Source: Cyclina sinensis
Taxonomy: Eukaryota > Mollusca > Bivalvia > Venerida > Veneridae
Length of the DNA stretch: 64,000 nt
Direction of reading: 5' to 3'
NCBI GenBank assembly: GCA_012932295.1
Contig: JAAONU010000018.1
Location: 3,900,206 to 3,964,205, forward strand
The notes beneath the pieces are model-generated. The model was given only the letters and a program-made list of their open reading frames with translations. It ran no database searches and had not been told where the DNA came from. A program made the translations under genes and the position numbers. This document shows, in pieces, positions 11,822-23,717 of the stretch (the stretch's first letter is position 1; each line of letters opens with the position of its first letter).

Positions 11822-14800
11822 AGAAGAGGGCCATGATGGTCCTAGATCGCTCACCTGAGTATTTTGGCTGAAGGTTTGCTGTTAAGCAGTATTTCATGTT
11901 TTAATTGAAAATATTTTAGTAATGTAAATATAAATATGTAAACATGTAAAATATCAGTCAATAAATACAGGCTCTATGACAAAAAGATAAGCTATGGTGA
12001 CCTTGACCTTAACCCAGTGACCTCAAACCCTACCCACAGAATATAGGATCCATTCAGGGAAAAATTTGCTGTAGCTTTAAAACAAAAAGCAGGTCAAAAA
12101 TATAGGTCATGCTATGATGTTTTTGAAATCGGAACAAAAAACTGTACACATGGTCCAAATTTCATTGCCATAGCTCCAAAAACAAAAAAGTAGGTCAGTA
12201 GGTCAAAAATATAGGTCTTGCGATGACATTTTTGAAATTGGAACAAAATATTGTGCATATGGTCCAAATTTCATTGCCATAGCTCTAAAAACAAAAAATA
12301 GGTCAGTAAGTCAAAAATATAGGTCATGCGATGACATTTTTGAAATTGAAACAAAAAACTGTACACATGGTCCAAAATTCGTTGCTGTAGCTAAAAAACA
12401 AAAAAGTAGGTCAGTAGGACAAAAATATAGGTCAAGCAATGACCTATTAGAAATCGGAACAAAAAACTGTACACATGGTCCAAATTTCATTGCTATAACT
12501 CCAAAAAGTAGGTCAGTAGGTGAAAAATATAAGTCATGCGATGACATTTTTTGAAATCGGAATAAAAAACTGTACACATGGTCCAAATTTCATTGCCATA
12601 GCTCCAAAAACAAAAAGTAGTTCAGTAGGTCAAATATATAGGTCATGCGATGACATTTTTGAAATCGATTCGAAAAACTGTGCACACGGTCCAAATTTCA
12701 TTGCTGTAGCTCCAAAAACAAAAAAGTAGGTCAAAAATATAGGTCATGATATGACGTATTTGAAATCGGAACAAAAAACTGTATACATGGTCCAAATTTC
12801 ATTGCCATAGCTCCAAAAACAAAAAGTAACGGTAGGTCAGTAGGTCAAAAGTAAAGGTCATGCAATGACATTTTTAAAATCAAAACGAAAAACTGTGCAC
12901 ACGGTCCAAATTTCATTGCTGTAGATAAACAAGAGCCACTTCAAGCGGGGTCACACTCAACTTTTTTCCTATTTCCAAAGGCAAACACATTAGAGGAAGC
13001 AAATTGTGGTGAAGGGATTTCAAATGAAACATCCTTTGGAAATATAATTATACATAACAAAGTTGTTGTTTTTTTTTCAAGTATTATTAACATCCAACCA
13101 CAAATAACAAAACTATGGCCAGGTTTAGCAAATTCAATAATCTGACCTTGACTGTAAAGGTCATTTAAAGGTCAAGGTCATATCTGAAAGAATCAAAATG
13201 TCGGATTAGTCATAAGTGTTGTTTTGTCCAAGTATGAATCAAATCCATAAATAAATGAGAAAGGTATGACAATTTAAGCAAAATTCAATTATTTGACCTT
13301 GATGGTCAAGGTCGGTTTTAGGGTACGGTCATACCTGTGTTATTCAATATGTCGGTTTTGTGATAATTGTTGTTTTGTCCAAGTATGAATCAAAACCAAC
13401 CATAAACAACAAAGTTATGACAATTTAAGCAAAATGTAATTATTTGACCTTGACGGTCATGTTAATTTTAAGATTAAGGTCAAAATTGAATAATTTATCT
13501 TGTCGGCTTTGTCCTAAGTGTTGTTTTGTCCAAGACTGATTTAAATCCAACCATTAATAACAAAAATTATGGCCAGTTTTAACAAAATTCAATTATTTGA
13601 CCTTGACTGTCAAGGTCATTTAAAGGTCAAGGTCAAACTTGAAATAACCATAATGTTGGATTTGTCATAAGTGTTGTTTAGTCAAAATATGAATCAGATC
13701 TATAAATAAATGAGAAAGTTATGACAATTTAAGCAAAATTCAATCATCTGACCTTGACGGTCAAGGTCATTTAAGGTCATAGTCATACCTGAGTTATTCA
13801 ACATGTCAGTTTTGTCATAAGTGTTCTTTTGTCCATGTATAAATCAAATCCAACCATAAATGCTAAAGTTAAGGACAATTCTAGCAAAATTTAATAATTT
13901 GACCTTGAAGGTGAAGGTCAATTTATGAGTTAAGGTCATATCTGAAAGAATCAAAATGTCAGATTTGTCATAAGTGTTGTTTTGTCCAAGTATGAATCAA
14001 ATCCATAAATAAATGAGAAAGGTATGACAATTTAGGCAAAATTCAATAATCTGACCTTGACGGTCAAGGTCATTTTTAAGTTATGGTCATAACTGAGTTA
14101 TTAAATATGTCAGTTTTGTCATAATTGTTGTTTTCTCCAAGTATGAATTAAAACCAACCATTAACATCAAAGTTATGACAATTTAAGCAAAATTTAATTA
14201 TTTGACCTTGACGGTCATGGTAATTTTAAGATTAAGGTCAAACTTGAATAATTTATCTTGTCAGCTTTGTCATAAGTGTAGTTTTGTCCAAGTCTGATTC
14301 AAATCCAACCATAAATAACAAAACTATGGCCAGTTTTAACAAAATTCAATTATTTGACCTTGACTGTCAAGGTCATTTCAAGGTCAAGGTCAAACCTGAA
14401 ATAATCATAATGTCGGATTTGTCATAAGTGTTGTTTAGTCCAAATGTGAATCAAATCTATAAATAAATGAGAAAGTTATGACAATTTAAGCAAAATTCAA
14501 TCATCTGACCTTGATGGTCAAGGTCATTTTAAGGTCATGGTCATATCTGAATTACTCAACATGTCGGTTTTGTCATAAGTGTTCTTTTGCCCAAGTATAA
14601 ATCAAATCCAACCATATATACCAAAGTTATGGACAATTTTAGCAAAATTTAATAATTTGACCTTGAAGGTGAAGGTCATTTATGAGTCAAGGTCAAGATG
14701 AGTCTGGTTCACTTGAAGATCTTGTCCAAAGGGTTGTTGTGTCCAAGTATGAAGACAATCCACCTATTAATAATTAAGTTATGGCCAATTTTAGCAAAAT

Positions 14801-16829
14801 TCAATAATTTGACTTTCAAGGTGAAGGTCTTTTATGAGTCAAGGTCAAGTTGAGTCTGGTCCACTTAAAGATCTTGTCCAAAGGGTTGTTGTTTCCAAGC
14901 ATGAAGAGAATCCACCTACTAATAATAAAGTTATGGCCAATTTTAGCAAAATTCAATATTTTGACCTTGAATTTAAAGGTCATTTAAGAATCAAGGTCAA
15001 GTTTAGTCTGGTCATCTTGGCACCATGACTATAGCAATAACTCAATTTTTTTTTTCAAAAAAAGCCGAGCTAAAAACAAAAAAGTAGGTCAAAAATATAG
15101 GTCAAGGAATAATGATTTGAAATCATCTTGAAAAGAAGTACAAATGGTCCAAATTTTATTGCCATAGCGAAAAACTAAACAAAATGAGATTAAAAATTTT
15201 GGGCCGGGGGGGGGGGGCGGTTGACCCCGACGGGAGGGGGAATGACCCCACTGTGGTCACGGTGCATTCTACCAAATATCTAAGCTCCAGGCCTTGCAGT
15301 TTGTGATAAGAAGATTTTAAAAGTTTTTTGCTATAACTCTATGTAAAACATGTGACCTCTTGGGCGGGGCCAGTTTTGACCCAGGTGCCATGATTTGAAC
15401 AATCTTGGTAGAGGTCTACTAGACAATGCTCAACACCAAATATCTAAGCTCTACGCCTTACGGATTCTTACAAGAAGATTTTTAAAGTTTTCCCTACATG
15501 TATATAACTCTATGTAAATCAAATAAGCCCTGGGCGGGGTCAGTTCTGACCCCAGGGTCACAATTTGAACAATCTTTGTAAAGGTCCACTAGATGATGCC
15601 TCATACCAAATATCTAAGCCTTGCAGTTTCTGACAAGAAGATTTTTAAAGTTTTTCCTATACAACTCTATGTAAAACATGTGACCTCTTGGGAGGAGCCA
15701 ATTTTGACCCAGGGGCCATAATTTGAACAATCTTGGTAGAGGTCTACTAGACAATGCTACACACCAAATATCTAAGCCTCGTGCCTTGCGGTTTCTGACA
15801 AGAAGATTTTTAAAGTTTTCCCTATAAAACTCTATGTAAATCAAGTGACCCCCAGGGCGGGGCCAGTTCTGACCCCAGGGTCATAATTTGAACAATCTTT
15901 GTAGAGGTCCACTAGATGATGCCTTATACCAAATATCTAAGCTCCAGGCCTTGTGCTTTCAGACAAGAAGATTTTTAAAGTTTTCCCTATATAACTCTAT
16001 GTAAATCAAGTGACCCCCAGGGCGGGGCCATTTTTGACCCAGGAGCCATGAATTGAACAACTTGGTAGAGGTCCACTGCACAATACTGCACACCAAATAT
16101 CTAAACTCTAGGCCTTGTGGTTTCAGACAAGAAGATTTTTAAAGTTTTCCTATATAAGCCTTTGTAAAATCAATTGACCCCCCCGGGCGGGGCCAAATTT
16201 GACCCCAGGGGCATAATTTGAATAAACTTGATAGAGGTCCACTAGACAATGCTATATACCAAATCTTAAGGCTCAGGGCCTTGTGGTTTCAGACAAGAAG
16301 ATTTTTAAAGTTTTCCCTATATAACTCTATGTAAATCAAGTGACCCCCAGGGCTATCCATTTTTGACCCAGGAGCCATGATTTGAACAATCTTGGTAGAG
16401 GTTCACTGGACAATGCTGCACACCAAATAACTAAACTCTAGGCCTTGAGGTTTCAGACAAGAAGATTTTTAAAGTTTTCCTATATAAGCCTTTGTAAAAT
16501 CAATTGACCCCCCTGGGCGGGGCCAAATTTGACCCCAGGGGCATAATTTGAACAAACTTGATAGAGGTCCACTAGACAATGCTATACCAAATCTTAAGGC
16601 TCAGGGCCTTGTGGTTTCAGACAAGAAGATTTTCAAAGTTTTTCCTTTAAGTTGCCATAGCAACCAGAGTTCTTGATGGAATTGAATTCTATGAACAACT
16701 TTCATCAATGTTGGCTCAGCGGTTTAGGAGGAGATGTTGTTTAAGTCAAATTGTTGACGACGCACGCCGACAGACGCCGGACATTCAACGATCCCAAAAG
16801 CTCACCCTGAGCAGACTCAGGTCAGCTAA
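11822..16829 (+). mobile_element. Nested HINE-like element, family 2, with two kinds of internal array
   Basis: 5' end AGAAGAGGGCCATGATGG with GCTCACCTGAG; 3' hairpin AAGCTCACCCTGAGC...CTCAGGTCAGC followed by TAAAA. The first array (about 12060-12925) has about 8 units of about 110 bp ('tggtccaaatttcattgcc', 'aaaaagtaggtcagtagg'). A foreign element interrupts it at about 12929-15066. The second array (about 15240-16640) has about 8 units of about 163 bp of the family 2 type. A G-run sits near 15203-15219. No coding capacity. Confidence 0.7.
12929..15066 (+). mobile_element. HINE-like element, family 6, nested in a 110-bp array; higher-order repeat
   Basis: Begins AAACAAGAGCC and ends GCCGAGC followed by TAAAA. 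It splits a unit of the surrounding 110-bp array: GCTGTAG lies on the left and CTAAAAACAAAAAAGTAGG on the right. The interior has about 13 units of about 151 bp, each with 'tttgaccttgac' and 'cataagtgttgttttgtcc'. Variant units recur every five units (about 756 bp). Confidence 0.7.
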
Positions 16830-17540
16830 AAATCCATCCATGTATATAGAAGTTATACTCTCAAATGAATGTGTTATTTTGTTATTTGAACTTTGATCCC
16901 TAAATGTGACCTTGACCTTTGCCACAGACACTTCTTCTGACCACTATGCATAATACTTCAAAGCATATGCAAGATACAGTTCCAACAAACAAATTTTAAT
17001 ATTTTTATTTAACCTTTGACCTCTTGTGACCTTCACCTTGACCTTCATTTTGCGCGAGACAACTCAACTCAACATGGAGAACATTTGTGCTAAGTTATAT
17101 TAAAATCCATCCATGCATATAGAAGTTAAACTCACAAATGAATGTTTTATTTTGTTATTTGACTTTTGACCCCTAAGTGTGACCTTGACCTTTGCCATAG
17201 ACACCTGAATTTTTCTCACGACACTCCGCCTCACTATGGAGAATATTTGTCCCATGTTATATTAAAATCCCTCTATGCATGTAGAAGTTACGCTCCGGAC
17301 ATGGGTTTTGCACTGACCCCCAAGTGTGACCTTGACCTTTAAGCAGCAAACCTGGGTTTTGTGTGCGACACACAACCCCATCATGGTGAACATTTGTACC
17401 AAATTATTTTGTAATCCTTCAAGGATGAGCAAGATATAGAGCGGACAAATCCAGACGGACGCACGGACGCAGATACACCGAACTATACGCCAAAAGTGGC
17501 AACTAAGTCGAGCTCATCGCAAGCGGGCTCGACAATAAAA

Positions 17541-17697
17541 CTATTTAAGTCCATTCACATGAAATTTTTGTTGTTGTCTTAATATCACACTGCTTTCTTC
17601 CTCTTTTTGAAAGAGAATATTTTTAATGCCATCATTGTCCAGAAGAAACTCAGCTGTGCCATCTGCTCCACAGCAATCCCCTTGATTGTATACATTT
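17541..17697 (-). CDS. Possible alternative 3' exon of the OB-fold-like gene
   Basis: Minus-strand reading gives a coding-like stretch of about 52 codons containing GDCCGADGTAEFLLDNDG and KEEESSVILRQQQ, then TAG (17541-17543). A pyrimidine-rich acceptor (cccctctccttcaag) ends at 17698. The phase (one leading base) would fit exon 18734-18891 if that exon ended at a weak GTAGAG donor (18732-18737), skipping its TAG. A second frame here is also open, so frame choice is uncertain. Function unknown; the paired cysteines hint at a zinc-binding piece, which is speculative. Confidence 0.35.
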
Positions 17698-17843
17698 CTT
17701 GAAGGAGAGGGGCTTCAACTTTTTGAAAAGAAAAAAAAAGAAAAGAATCTATTAATAGCAAGAACTGTCACTGAAAGATGACAATTCACCTGAAATGGTG
17801 CCTAGAACTTTGAGATCTGGACCATACAAAGAGTAATTGTAGA

Positions 17844-18340
17844 TCCTTGAAAAACATTTTTTTTTTTGACAATTTGACCTCAAGATCAAGGTCATTTAGG
17901 GGTCCAGTTAAAAAAAAGTCATTTGGATGATTTAATTCAAAGGGTTGATGCATGCAAAGATTAACTAAGTTAAATAAGGGTCAAAGTAAGAAAATTGTCA
18001 TTCTGAATATCTCTCCCAAACTGTTGTTGTGTACAAACATGACTTAAATCTGTCTGGGAGTTATGGCCAATATCAAGTATTTTTGCAATTGGACCTTCAA
18101 AGTCAAGGTCATTCTTAGGTCAATGTCAAATAAATATATATCAGTGGGAAGGTCTGTTGTCCAAAGTTCTGTTTGAGTATAAATCAAATCCATTTACTAA
18201 TAAGGAAGTTACTGGCAATCTTAAAGTTTTCAGAGAGTTACTAATAAGGAAGTTACTAGCAATCATAAAGTTTTCAGAGAGAATGACAGACTGACAGCTC
18301 AAAAACTAGACCCCACCCCCTTTGGTGACAGAGAAATGGT
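17844..18340. repeat. Decayed family 6-type array with a 44-bp tandem duplication
   Basis: Contains degraded 'caaggtcatttaggggtc' units like those of 12929-15066. At 18194-18237 and 18238-18281 a 44-base unit ('ttactaataaggaagttact') is duplicated head to tail with two differences, a recent local duplication. Confidence 0.5.
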
Positions 18341-18733
18341 ATTATCAATCTAGGGTCACATCCTTCTGTATTATGGAATCCTGATGGACACTTGATGTCA
18401 AGAGTCTACTGAGGCCTACAGCATTTCTGAAAGGTTCTGAATGTGTTCCTCATTGTTGCTATTCTAACATTTACCTTATATGTTTTTTTTGAATCATGAA
18501 TGCATGATTATATTAATATCATTACTCAGTACTACTCTTACCTCAATCTCTTTTAAGACTATTCAGTCTAATAAAACAAATTTGAAAGTAACACTTGAAA
18601 AGAGCTGAACAGATCCACTTTTCTTGAAAAACTGTTCTAGAATTCACATTTATTGGTCTAATAGATAAACAAACTAAAAATAAACAAAATGTATTAAATT
18701 CCTAATAGCTGGAAAAAGTGGTTATATATACCT

Positions 18734-18891
18734 CTACAGCTGTTCTGCTTGTTGCAGTAAAACTTTTGTCATTTCTGCGGAAATGTCATGCCATAGTGGT
18801 ACTTTACACTTTTCCACAGTGTCATCAACCAGGTATATAGCTTTAATTGGCACACTGCCACCTTTTACAGAGACCATGTGACTGCAAAAAC
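18734..18891 (-). CDS. OB-fold-like exon, probably terminal
   Basis: A strong acceptor (T-rich tract then CAG) precedes an open frame reading GFCSHMVSVKGG, AIYLVDDTVEKCKVPLWHDI and a helical tail ending AEQL, then TAG (18734-18736). The pattern 'strand - VDDT - strand - VPLW' resembles the core of OB-folds of the RPA or shieldin type, which bind single-stranded DNA or partner proteins; this is a motif impression, not a search result. A polyadenylation signal AATAAA (18649-18654, minus) about 80 bp downstream supports a terminal exon. The leading GT completes a codon with the final G of exon 22257-22357, so the two join in frame. Introns are full of transposons. Confidence 0.55.
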
Positions 18892-19103
18892 CTGAAAAAA
18901 AATAGATTAAATATAACAAAATGTGTATAAATACCTTAACCCTTACCCTGCTGGAGGCAATTTACTCTGCCTTTGCGACTAGTGCAGACCAAGATCAGCG
19001 TGCACATCCGTGCAGTCTGATCAAGGTCTGTACTAACTGCCATTCAGTGAGTAAATTTTCAACCTGCACCCCTATAAACAATTAATGGATCTGTACACAA
19101 GTC

Positions 19104-20128
19104 AAGGTTGGCAAAGTATTGACCGCCCGGGAAAACCCAGGTGGGAAAACCCGGGTTTTCCCGGGTTGGGCAATACTCCCTAAACTGGGCAATACTTGGT
19201 AATATGATATTTTGGTGTTTTTCTTCAAAGAATACTGAACATATTTACATTTATTAACAGGTAAAGTAAACATAAGGATAGCACAAGTGCATTTCATACA
19301 AAATTAGTTCTGAACATCAACAACTATGTTATGTATGCTTCTCATTATCAGGCTACAGTACAGGATAAGTTCACCACTCTATCTCTTCCTTTCCTCTCAG
19401 CATTCTGTAGCAGAAAACTAACTAAGCAATTTTTTGTATTCCAAGTTTGTTTCTTAATTTATTTTGAGTAAGTCAAAAGTTTGAAAAAATGCGCTCTATG
19501 GAAGCTGAACTGGCAGGCATTCTCAACAGTTTACAAGCTAGCTGACACAGCAATGAATGTATCACATCTGCACGTTCAGCACTCATCCACCAGACACATG
19601 GTGGAATATTGTTAATCGTATCTTCATTTGTCAAAGATTTTGGTAGGTCTATTTTGTTACATATGAATTTCAATAAATCTTGGACAAGCTCTTAGTGTTG
19701 CTCTTGAAGCATGTCCTGTGCACTAGAAATTTGATCAGGTACCAGGTGTTTCCCTCTGTAGAGTTTTCACACACAGATTAGCTCAAATTCACTTTAATAT
19801 GTTAGGTTCTTGCTGGTACTATTATAAAGAATCATTATAGGTAATCCCCCAGTTTGAGCTTTAAGTAAGGTATATTGTTGCCTATACAAACAATTATCAC
19901 TTCAAGTTACTTGTTAACACCTTTCTTTGTAAAGAAAATGCATCTCTAAATGCACTATATATTCAAAACATAACATAAATAGTATTATGCTATATAGCCT
20001 ATATTGAAAATTTTTTATTACCCAGAAATGCCCAGTATTACCCAGAAAAACCCGGGTTTTCCCAGTATTACCTGCTGGGCTGGGCAATACTCATAAAACC
20101 CAGGTTTTTGCCAACCTTGGTCCACACT
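19104..20128 (-). mobile_element. hAT-superfamily transposon remnant
   Basis: Inverted ends CAAGGTTGGCAAA (left) and GCCAACCTTG (right) are followed inward by repeated CCCGGGTTTTCCC palindromes and 'gggcaatact' motifs at both ends. It encloses the decayed transposase piece at 19385-19673. A convincing 8-bp target duplication could not be fixed. Confidence 0.65.
19385..19673 (-). pseudogene. hAT transposase C-terminal dimerisation domain, decayed
   Basis: The frame reads WWMSAE, LACKLLRMPASSASIERIFS and, past a TGA (19473-19475), TQNKLRNKLG, then past a TAG (19422-19424), LVFCYRMLR. This is the family pattern 'LL.iPaSSA.sERvFS ... KLRNrLg ... KLVFIYRNL' of the hAT dimerisation region. Two in-frame stops, another stop upstream, and the absence of the catalytic part show it is dead. 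It lies inside matching hAT-type inverted ends. Confidence 0.75.
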
Positions 20129-20174
20129 GAAAGACAGACAAGTCCATTATAGATATTTAGCATGGCAAGGGTAA

Positions 20175-20990
20175 CATTTTACAGGAACGTGTTGTCGGCT
20201 TAAGTTTTAGAAATTTATTGTCATAATGATAGGACAAGGCTTTTATCCTCGACAAGAATATCTCTCTTTGGATTAAAACTGGAACAGAGGAGGAAGTCCA
20301 GACTGACTGCTTCACAATTTGGAATGATAGTCAAATGAAAAAAGGGACTGAGAAATTTATACAAATGATTATTGAACCTTAACAAGACTCTACAAAGACA
20401 GTATCATAAGGAATATCAAATGAACGAAAAACACAGAGTATTTGAAAAAGAACAGGCAATCATGTGCACAAGTGTGGGTTGATTGTAAACCCCAAATTTT
20501 CTTCTCTTGGGGCCTCACCAGACTCAAAAGTGTGCACAGAGGACAGAAGGTGTGGCCTTGTTGAAGTCAAATGCCCATAGAATGCACAGCAAAAGACTAT
20601 AGCAGAAGCTTGTTCTAAAAACAGTTTCTGTTTGAAACATCAAAATGGAGAGATATCAATTAAAAAGACCCATAATTAGATCTACTTATTATCAAGTTCA
20701 GGGCCAACTACTTGTCACTGCACTTTGTTGTGTACACAAATGATATTGAAAGAGTTCATATTGATACAGATTTCTGTGGGCATACACTGAACAGTACACA
20801 CATACTGTGCTAACAGAAAGTAGGTTACTTACACAAGCTTCATGTCTGGGATGATTTAACTAATGTAGTCCCTATAGACTGTTCTCAGTACAAATTGGCA
20901 GTGTTTGACAAATTGTTCTCTTTGTCAGAATCAGGTATGCTCTGGCAAATGTTTAGAACAACTGTTTAACTGTAAAATAAATCAATTATG
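20175..20990. other. Intron-like DNA, no feature seen
   Basis: Lies between candidate exons of the minus-strand gene. No coding frame or transposon end recognised. Confidence 0.35.
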
Positions 20991-20992
20991 AA

Positions 20993-21903
20993 CAAGGGCG
21001 ATCAGTGATCACATGTGTTGCCTAATGATATCCAATTAAACAGTAGTATTGAAAGGTGATTGGACAGTTTGTAGGCTAAAACACATTTTTTTATTCAAGG
21101 GCCATAACTCAGCCAAAAATCATTCAAACAAAAAACCTGTAAGACATGCGCAAGGACTTGAGGTACAGAACAATCCTGTAACATTTCATTTCAATTGTTT
21201 TAATAGTATAAGAGAAGTAGTCCGGACAAACTTAAAAAATAAAAATCATTAAAGGGCCGTAACTCTGACAAAAATCATTGAACTGAAAAATGCTAAGGAT
21301 ATGCACAACTACACTTGGTACTGATCATTCCTGTAAAGTTTGGATGAAATCGCACCAGTAGTTTCTGAGGAGTAGTCCGGACAAGTTTTGTGATGGACAG
21401 ACAGACAGACGGACAGACAGACATATAATGGGGAAGTGATCGCTATATGGCTACTTTTTAGCATGTTGCAGCTACTGTGAAGCCTGCAACACAAAATTCA
21501 TTATTTGGCCAAAACGCATTTTTCATTCAAGGGCCATAACTCAGCCAAAAATCATTCAACCAAAAACCCGTTAGATATGCGCAAGTACTTGAAGTACTGA
21601 TCAATCCTGTAAAATTTCATTCAAATTGCATTAGCAGTATAAGAGAAGTAGTCCAGACAAACTTTAAAAATAAAAATCATAAAAGGGCCATAACTCTCAC
21701 AAAAATCATAGAACTAGAAAATGCTACGGATATGCACAACTAGACTTGGTACTGATTATTCCTGTACAGTTTGGATGAAATCGCACCAGTAGTTTCTGAG
21801 GAGTAGTCCAGACAAGTTTTGTGATGGATGGACAGACGGATGGACAGACAACGGAAAAGTGATCCCTATATGTCGCAGCTACTTCGTAGCTGGTGACACA
21901 AAA
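20993..21903 (+). mobile_element. HINE-like element, family 7 (two units of about 450 bp)
   Basis: 5' end AACAAGGGCGATCAGTGATC with internal hairpin GATCAGTGATC. 3' hairpin AGCTACTTCGTAGCT then GGTGACACAAAAA. Two long head-to-tail units (about 21085-21480 and 21525-21900) share 'caagggccataactcagcc' and 'gtagtttctgaggagtagtc'. Non-coding. Confidence 0.65.
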
Positions 21904-22256
21904 ATGTTGTAAAGTCAAAATGGTTCTAAGAAAGAACAGATATGGTCTCTTTCGAAAGGCGGTTTATGTTCATAATATGATTCATCCTTCACCAGTGTTA
22001 TTTTTGTTTTCTGGTCTGCCAGTATATTGATTCTATATTGATTTAAATGGTATCAATCAGATTTTTTAGATTTATAAGATGACATTTTTTGTAACTTTAG
22101 TATTTAGCTGAGAAAACAACAACAACAAAATGATAACATACTTTTTAAGTATTTGCTGTAACTCCAAAATTGTACTGCTGTAAATTTAGATAATGCTTTA
22201 AAGTTTTCATATAAATAAATTGAAATAACCTGTTTGATGTTTTGAAATGTATTCAC

Positions 22257-22357
22257 CTCCTTTTGGTCTGCGGGCTCTTTTAACAGGTGGATAGATAGGG
22301 ATCAGCCAGTATAGGGTCAGGGTGCTCTTTGGTTGGCCAGCTGTTGTTGACGAAGTG
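22257..22357 (-). CDS. Internal exon of the OB-fold-like gene
   Basis: Flanked by an acceptor (cgacttgttgcag) and a donor (GGAG|GTGAAT). Only one frame is open across the 101 bases, reading TSSTTAGQPKSTLTLYWLIP then PPVKRARRPKGG, with a basic cluster (KRARRPK) that could be a nuclear localisation signal. One base starts and one base ends the exon, and the end phase matches exon 18734-18891. No family recognised from this piece alone. Confidence 0.5.
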
Positions 22358-22852
22358 CTGCAACAAGTCGAAAAACATGCAGATTATTTTTATATTTTGA
22401 AACAAGTTTATCTATGAAACATGAGCATAGTCATAACAGCGAAGTATTAAGCATACAACAGTTTCATAAAATAAAGGATGAATTATAATACAATTTCACT
22501 GACCAAAGCACGCACGCTGAATCTGACAAGATGGAATGTGAACACCGTAACATGTATACAGTATATATATTTTTTTAAAAGAGGCTCTCAAATCCATCAC
22601 CTGAGTCTCGAAATAGCCACTGTGTTACGAACCATCATAATTACAGTACTGCATTGATGTACGAAGTTGTTGTGGTATGAACCCATCATGTTGAAAAAAT
22701 ATTTATTCTCGATAGAATCTCAGTGTACAAAAAACAATAACACGATAGATAATAACCTTCGTGCAAACATAAAGACCTGAGTTGATTTTATTCAACTCTT
22801 CATGAGGTCTCCCGCAGAGCTTGATCCATCTTAGAGTTAGACAGTTTTCAAG

Positions 22853-23049
22853 CACAGGTGTTTGGCACATACCTAGGATTATATAAGGAGTATCTTGTCA
22901 TTCCTGTACAAGTTTCCACCCTTAATATTGTATATATACACTGAAAATAGAATTTTTTTAATCTATATTATTGCAAATGAGGAGAATGTATGTCCAGGAA
23001 TGACTAGGCACTGCTAAATAATATCATAGGTATGTGCCAAACACCTGTG
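22853..23049. repeat. Inverted repeat, 23-bp arms
   Basis: CACAGGTGTTTGGCACATAC... (22853-22875) is repeated as its reverse complement at 23027-23049. Further imperfect complementarity inside (ttgtcattcctg / caggaatgac) suggests a folded MITE-like element. Family unknown. Confidence 0.6.
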
Positions 23050-23717
23050 GTTTTCAAGAACAGTCTGTTCGTAGCAGGAAACGAACTGCACGCCTCCTTT
23101 TACTCTTTTGGGATAGCCACTATCAAGGTCACATTTCACAATACTATTGTTATGCTAAATATCGACCAAAAACAGTTAAATATCTTATAAAAATTCAAAA
23201 TTCTCAAATGATTTCACAGCTAACAAAATGGTGCTGACATTTTGGTTTCAGAGGTGTGTTAGAATGTGGAGTACCAAAAGTACGTAAAGTATACTTTTTG
23301 GCGTAAAGTATTATAAACACGGCGTAAAGTATTAAATATAATGACGAAATACAGATTAAAGATTCATTTCATTAGTTACATGCATTTTTACTTAAAAATC
23401 AGAATACTGCATTTTAACTGGCTGACAATCAAAACTGACAGAAAGGTCAACTAACTTTAAGCATTATTGAATAAGCACCACCCGGGTATTGTCTTACACC
23501 AAAAGTAACTTCGGGACCGAAAGTAACCGAAAGTAACTTATGATTAGATATGATAAGATTTTATTTGTGCAATAAGGTCTGTAATTACATATAATCTAAA
23601 AACCGAAAGTAACTTATGTCTAGTGCTGTATTGTAGATATCATGCAGAAATAAGTATTTACAGATAAGTTGTTATATTTTACACTTATTCTAGAAAAAAT
23701 GGTTTAATTGGACGTAC

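Larger units (their letters stand above)
10421..17535 (+). mobile_element. Composite of tandem HINE-like family 4 units with three nested insertions
   Basis: Family 4 sequence ('gaccttgacctttg', 'tatggagaacatttgt', 'aaaatccatccatgcatat') runs in pieces at about 10540-10739, 11208-11821 and 16830-17535. Its 3' end at about 17535 is a hairpin (GTCGAGCTC...GGGCTCGAC) followed by TAAAA; a decayed second 3' end lies near 11645. Elements at 10740-11204 and about 11822-16829 interrupt equivalent points of the unit, and the second holds a further insertion (about 12929-15066). The left boundary is uncertain. Confidence 0.6.
18936..20174. mobile_element. TTAA-flanked MITE (piggyBac-like) interrupted by a hAT remnant
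   Basis: Left end TTAACCCTTACCCTGCTGG (18936-18954), right end ATGGCAAGGGTAA (20162-20174), with 'gtgcagaccaagatcagcgt' inside. An uninterrupted relative of 169 bp lies at 42105-42273, showing that the hAT-like DNA at about 19104-20128 is an insertion. TTAA flanks and CCC-starting inverted ends suggest mobilisation by a piggyBac-type transposase. Partial copies lie near 26994-27050, 28401-28530 and 63155-63275. Confidence 0.6.

Noticed and set aside
12060..16640. CRISPR-like array
   Set aside because: Units of 110-165 bp are contiguous with no unique spacers; they are internal arrays of transposable elements in eukaryotic DNA.
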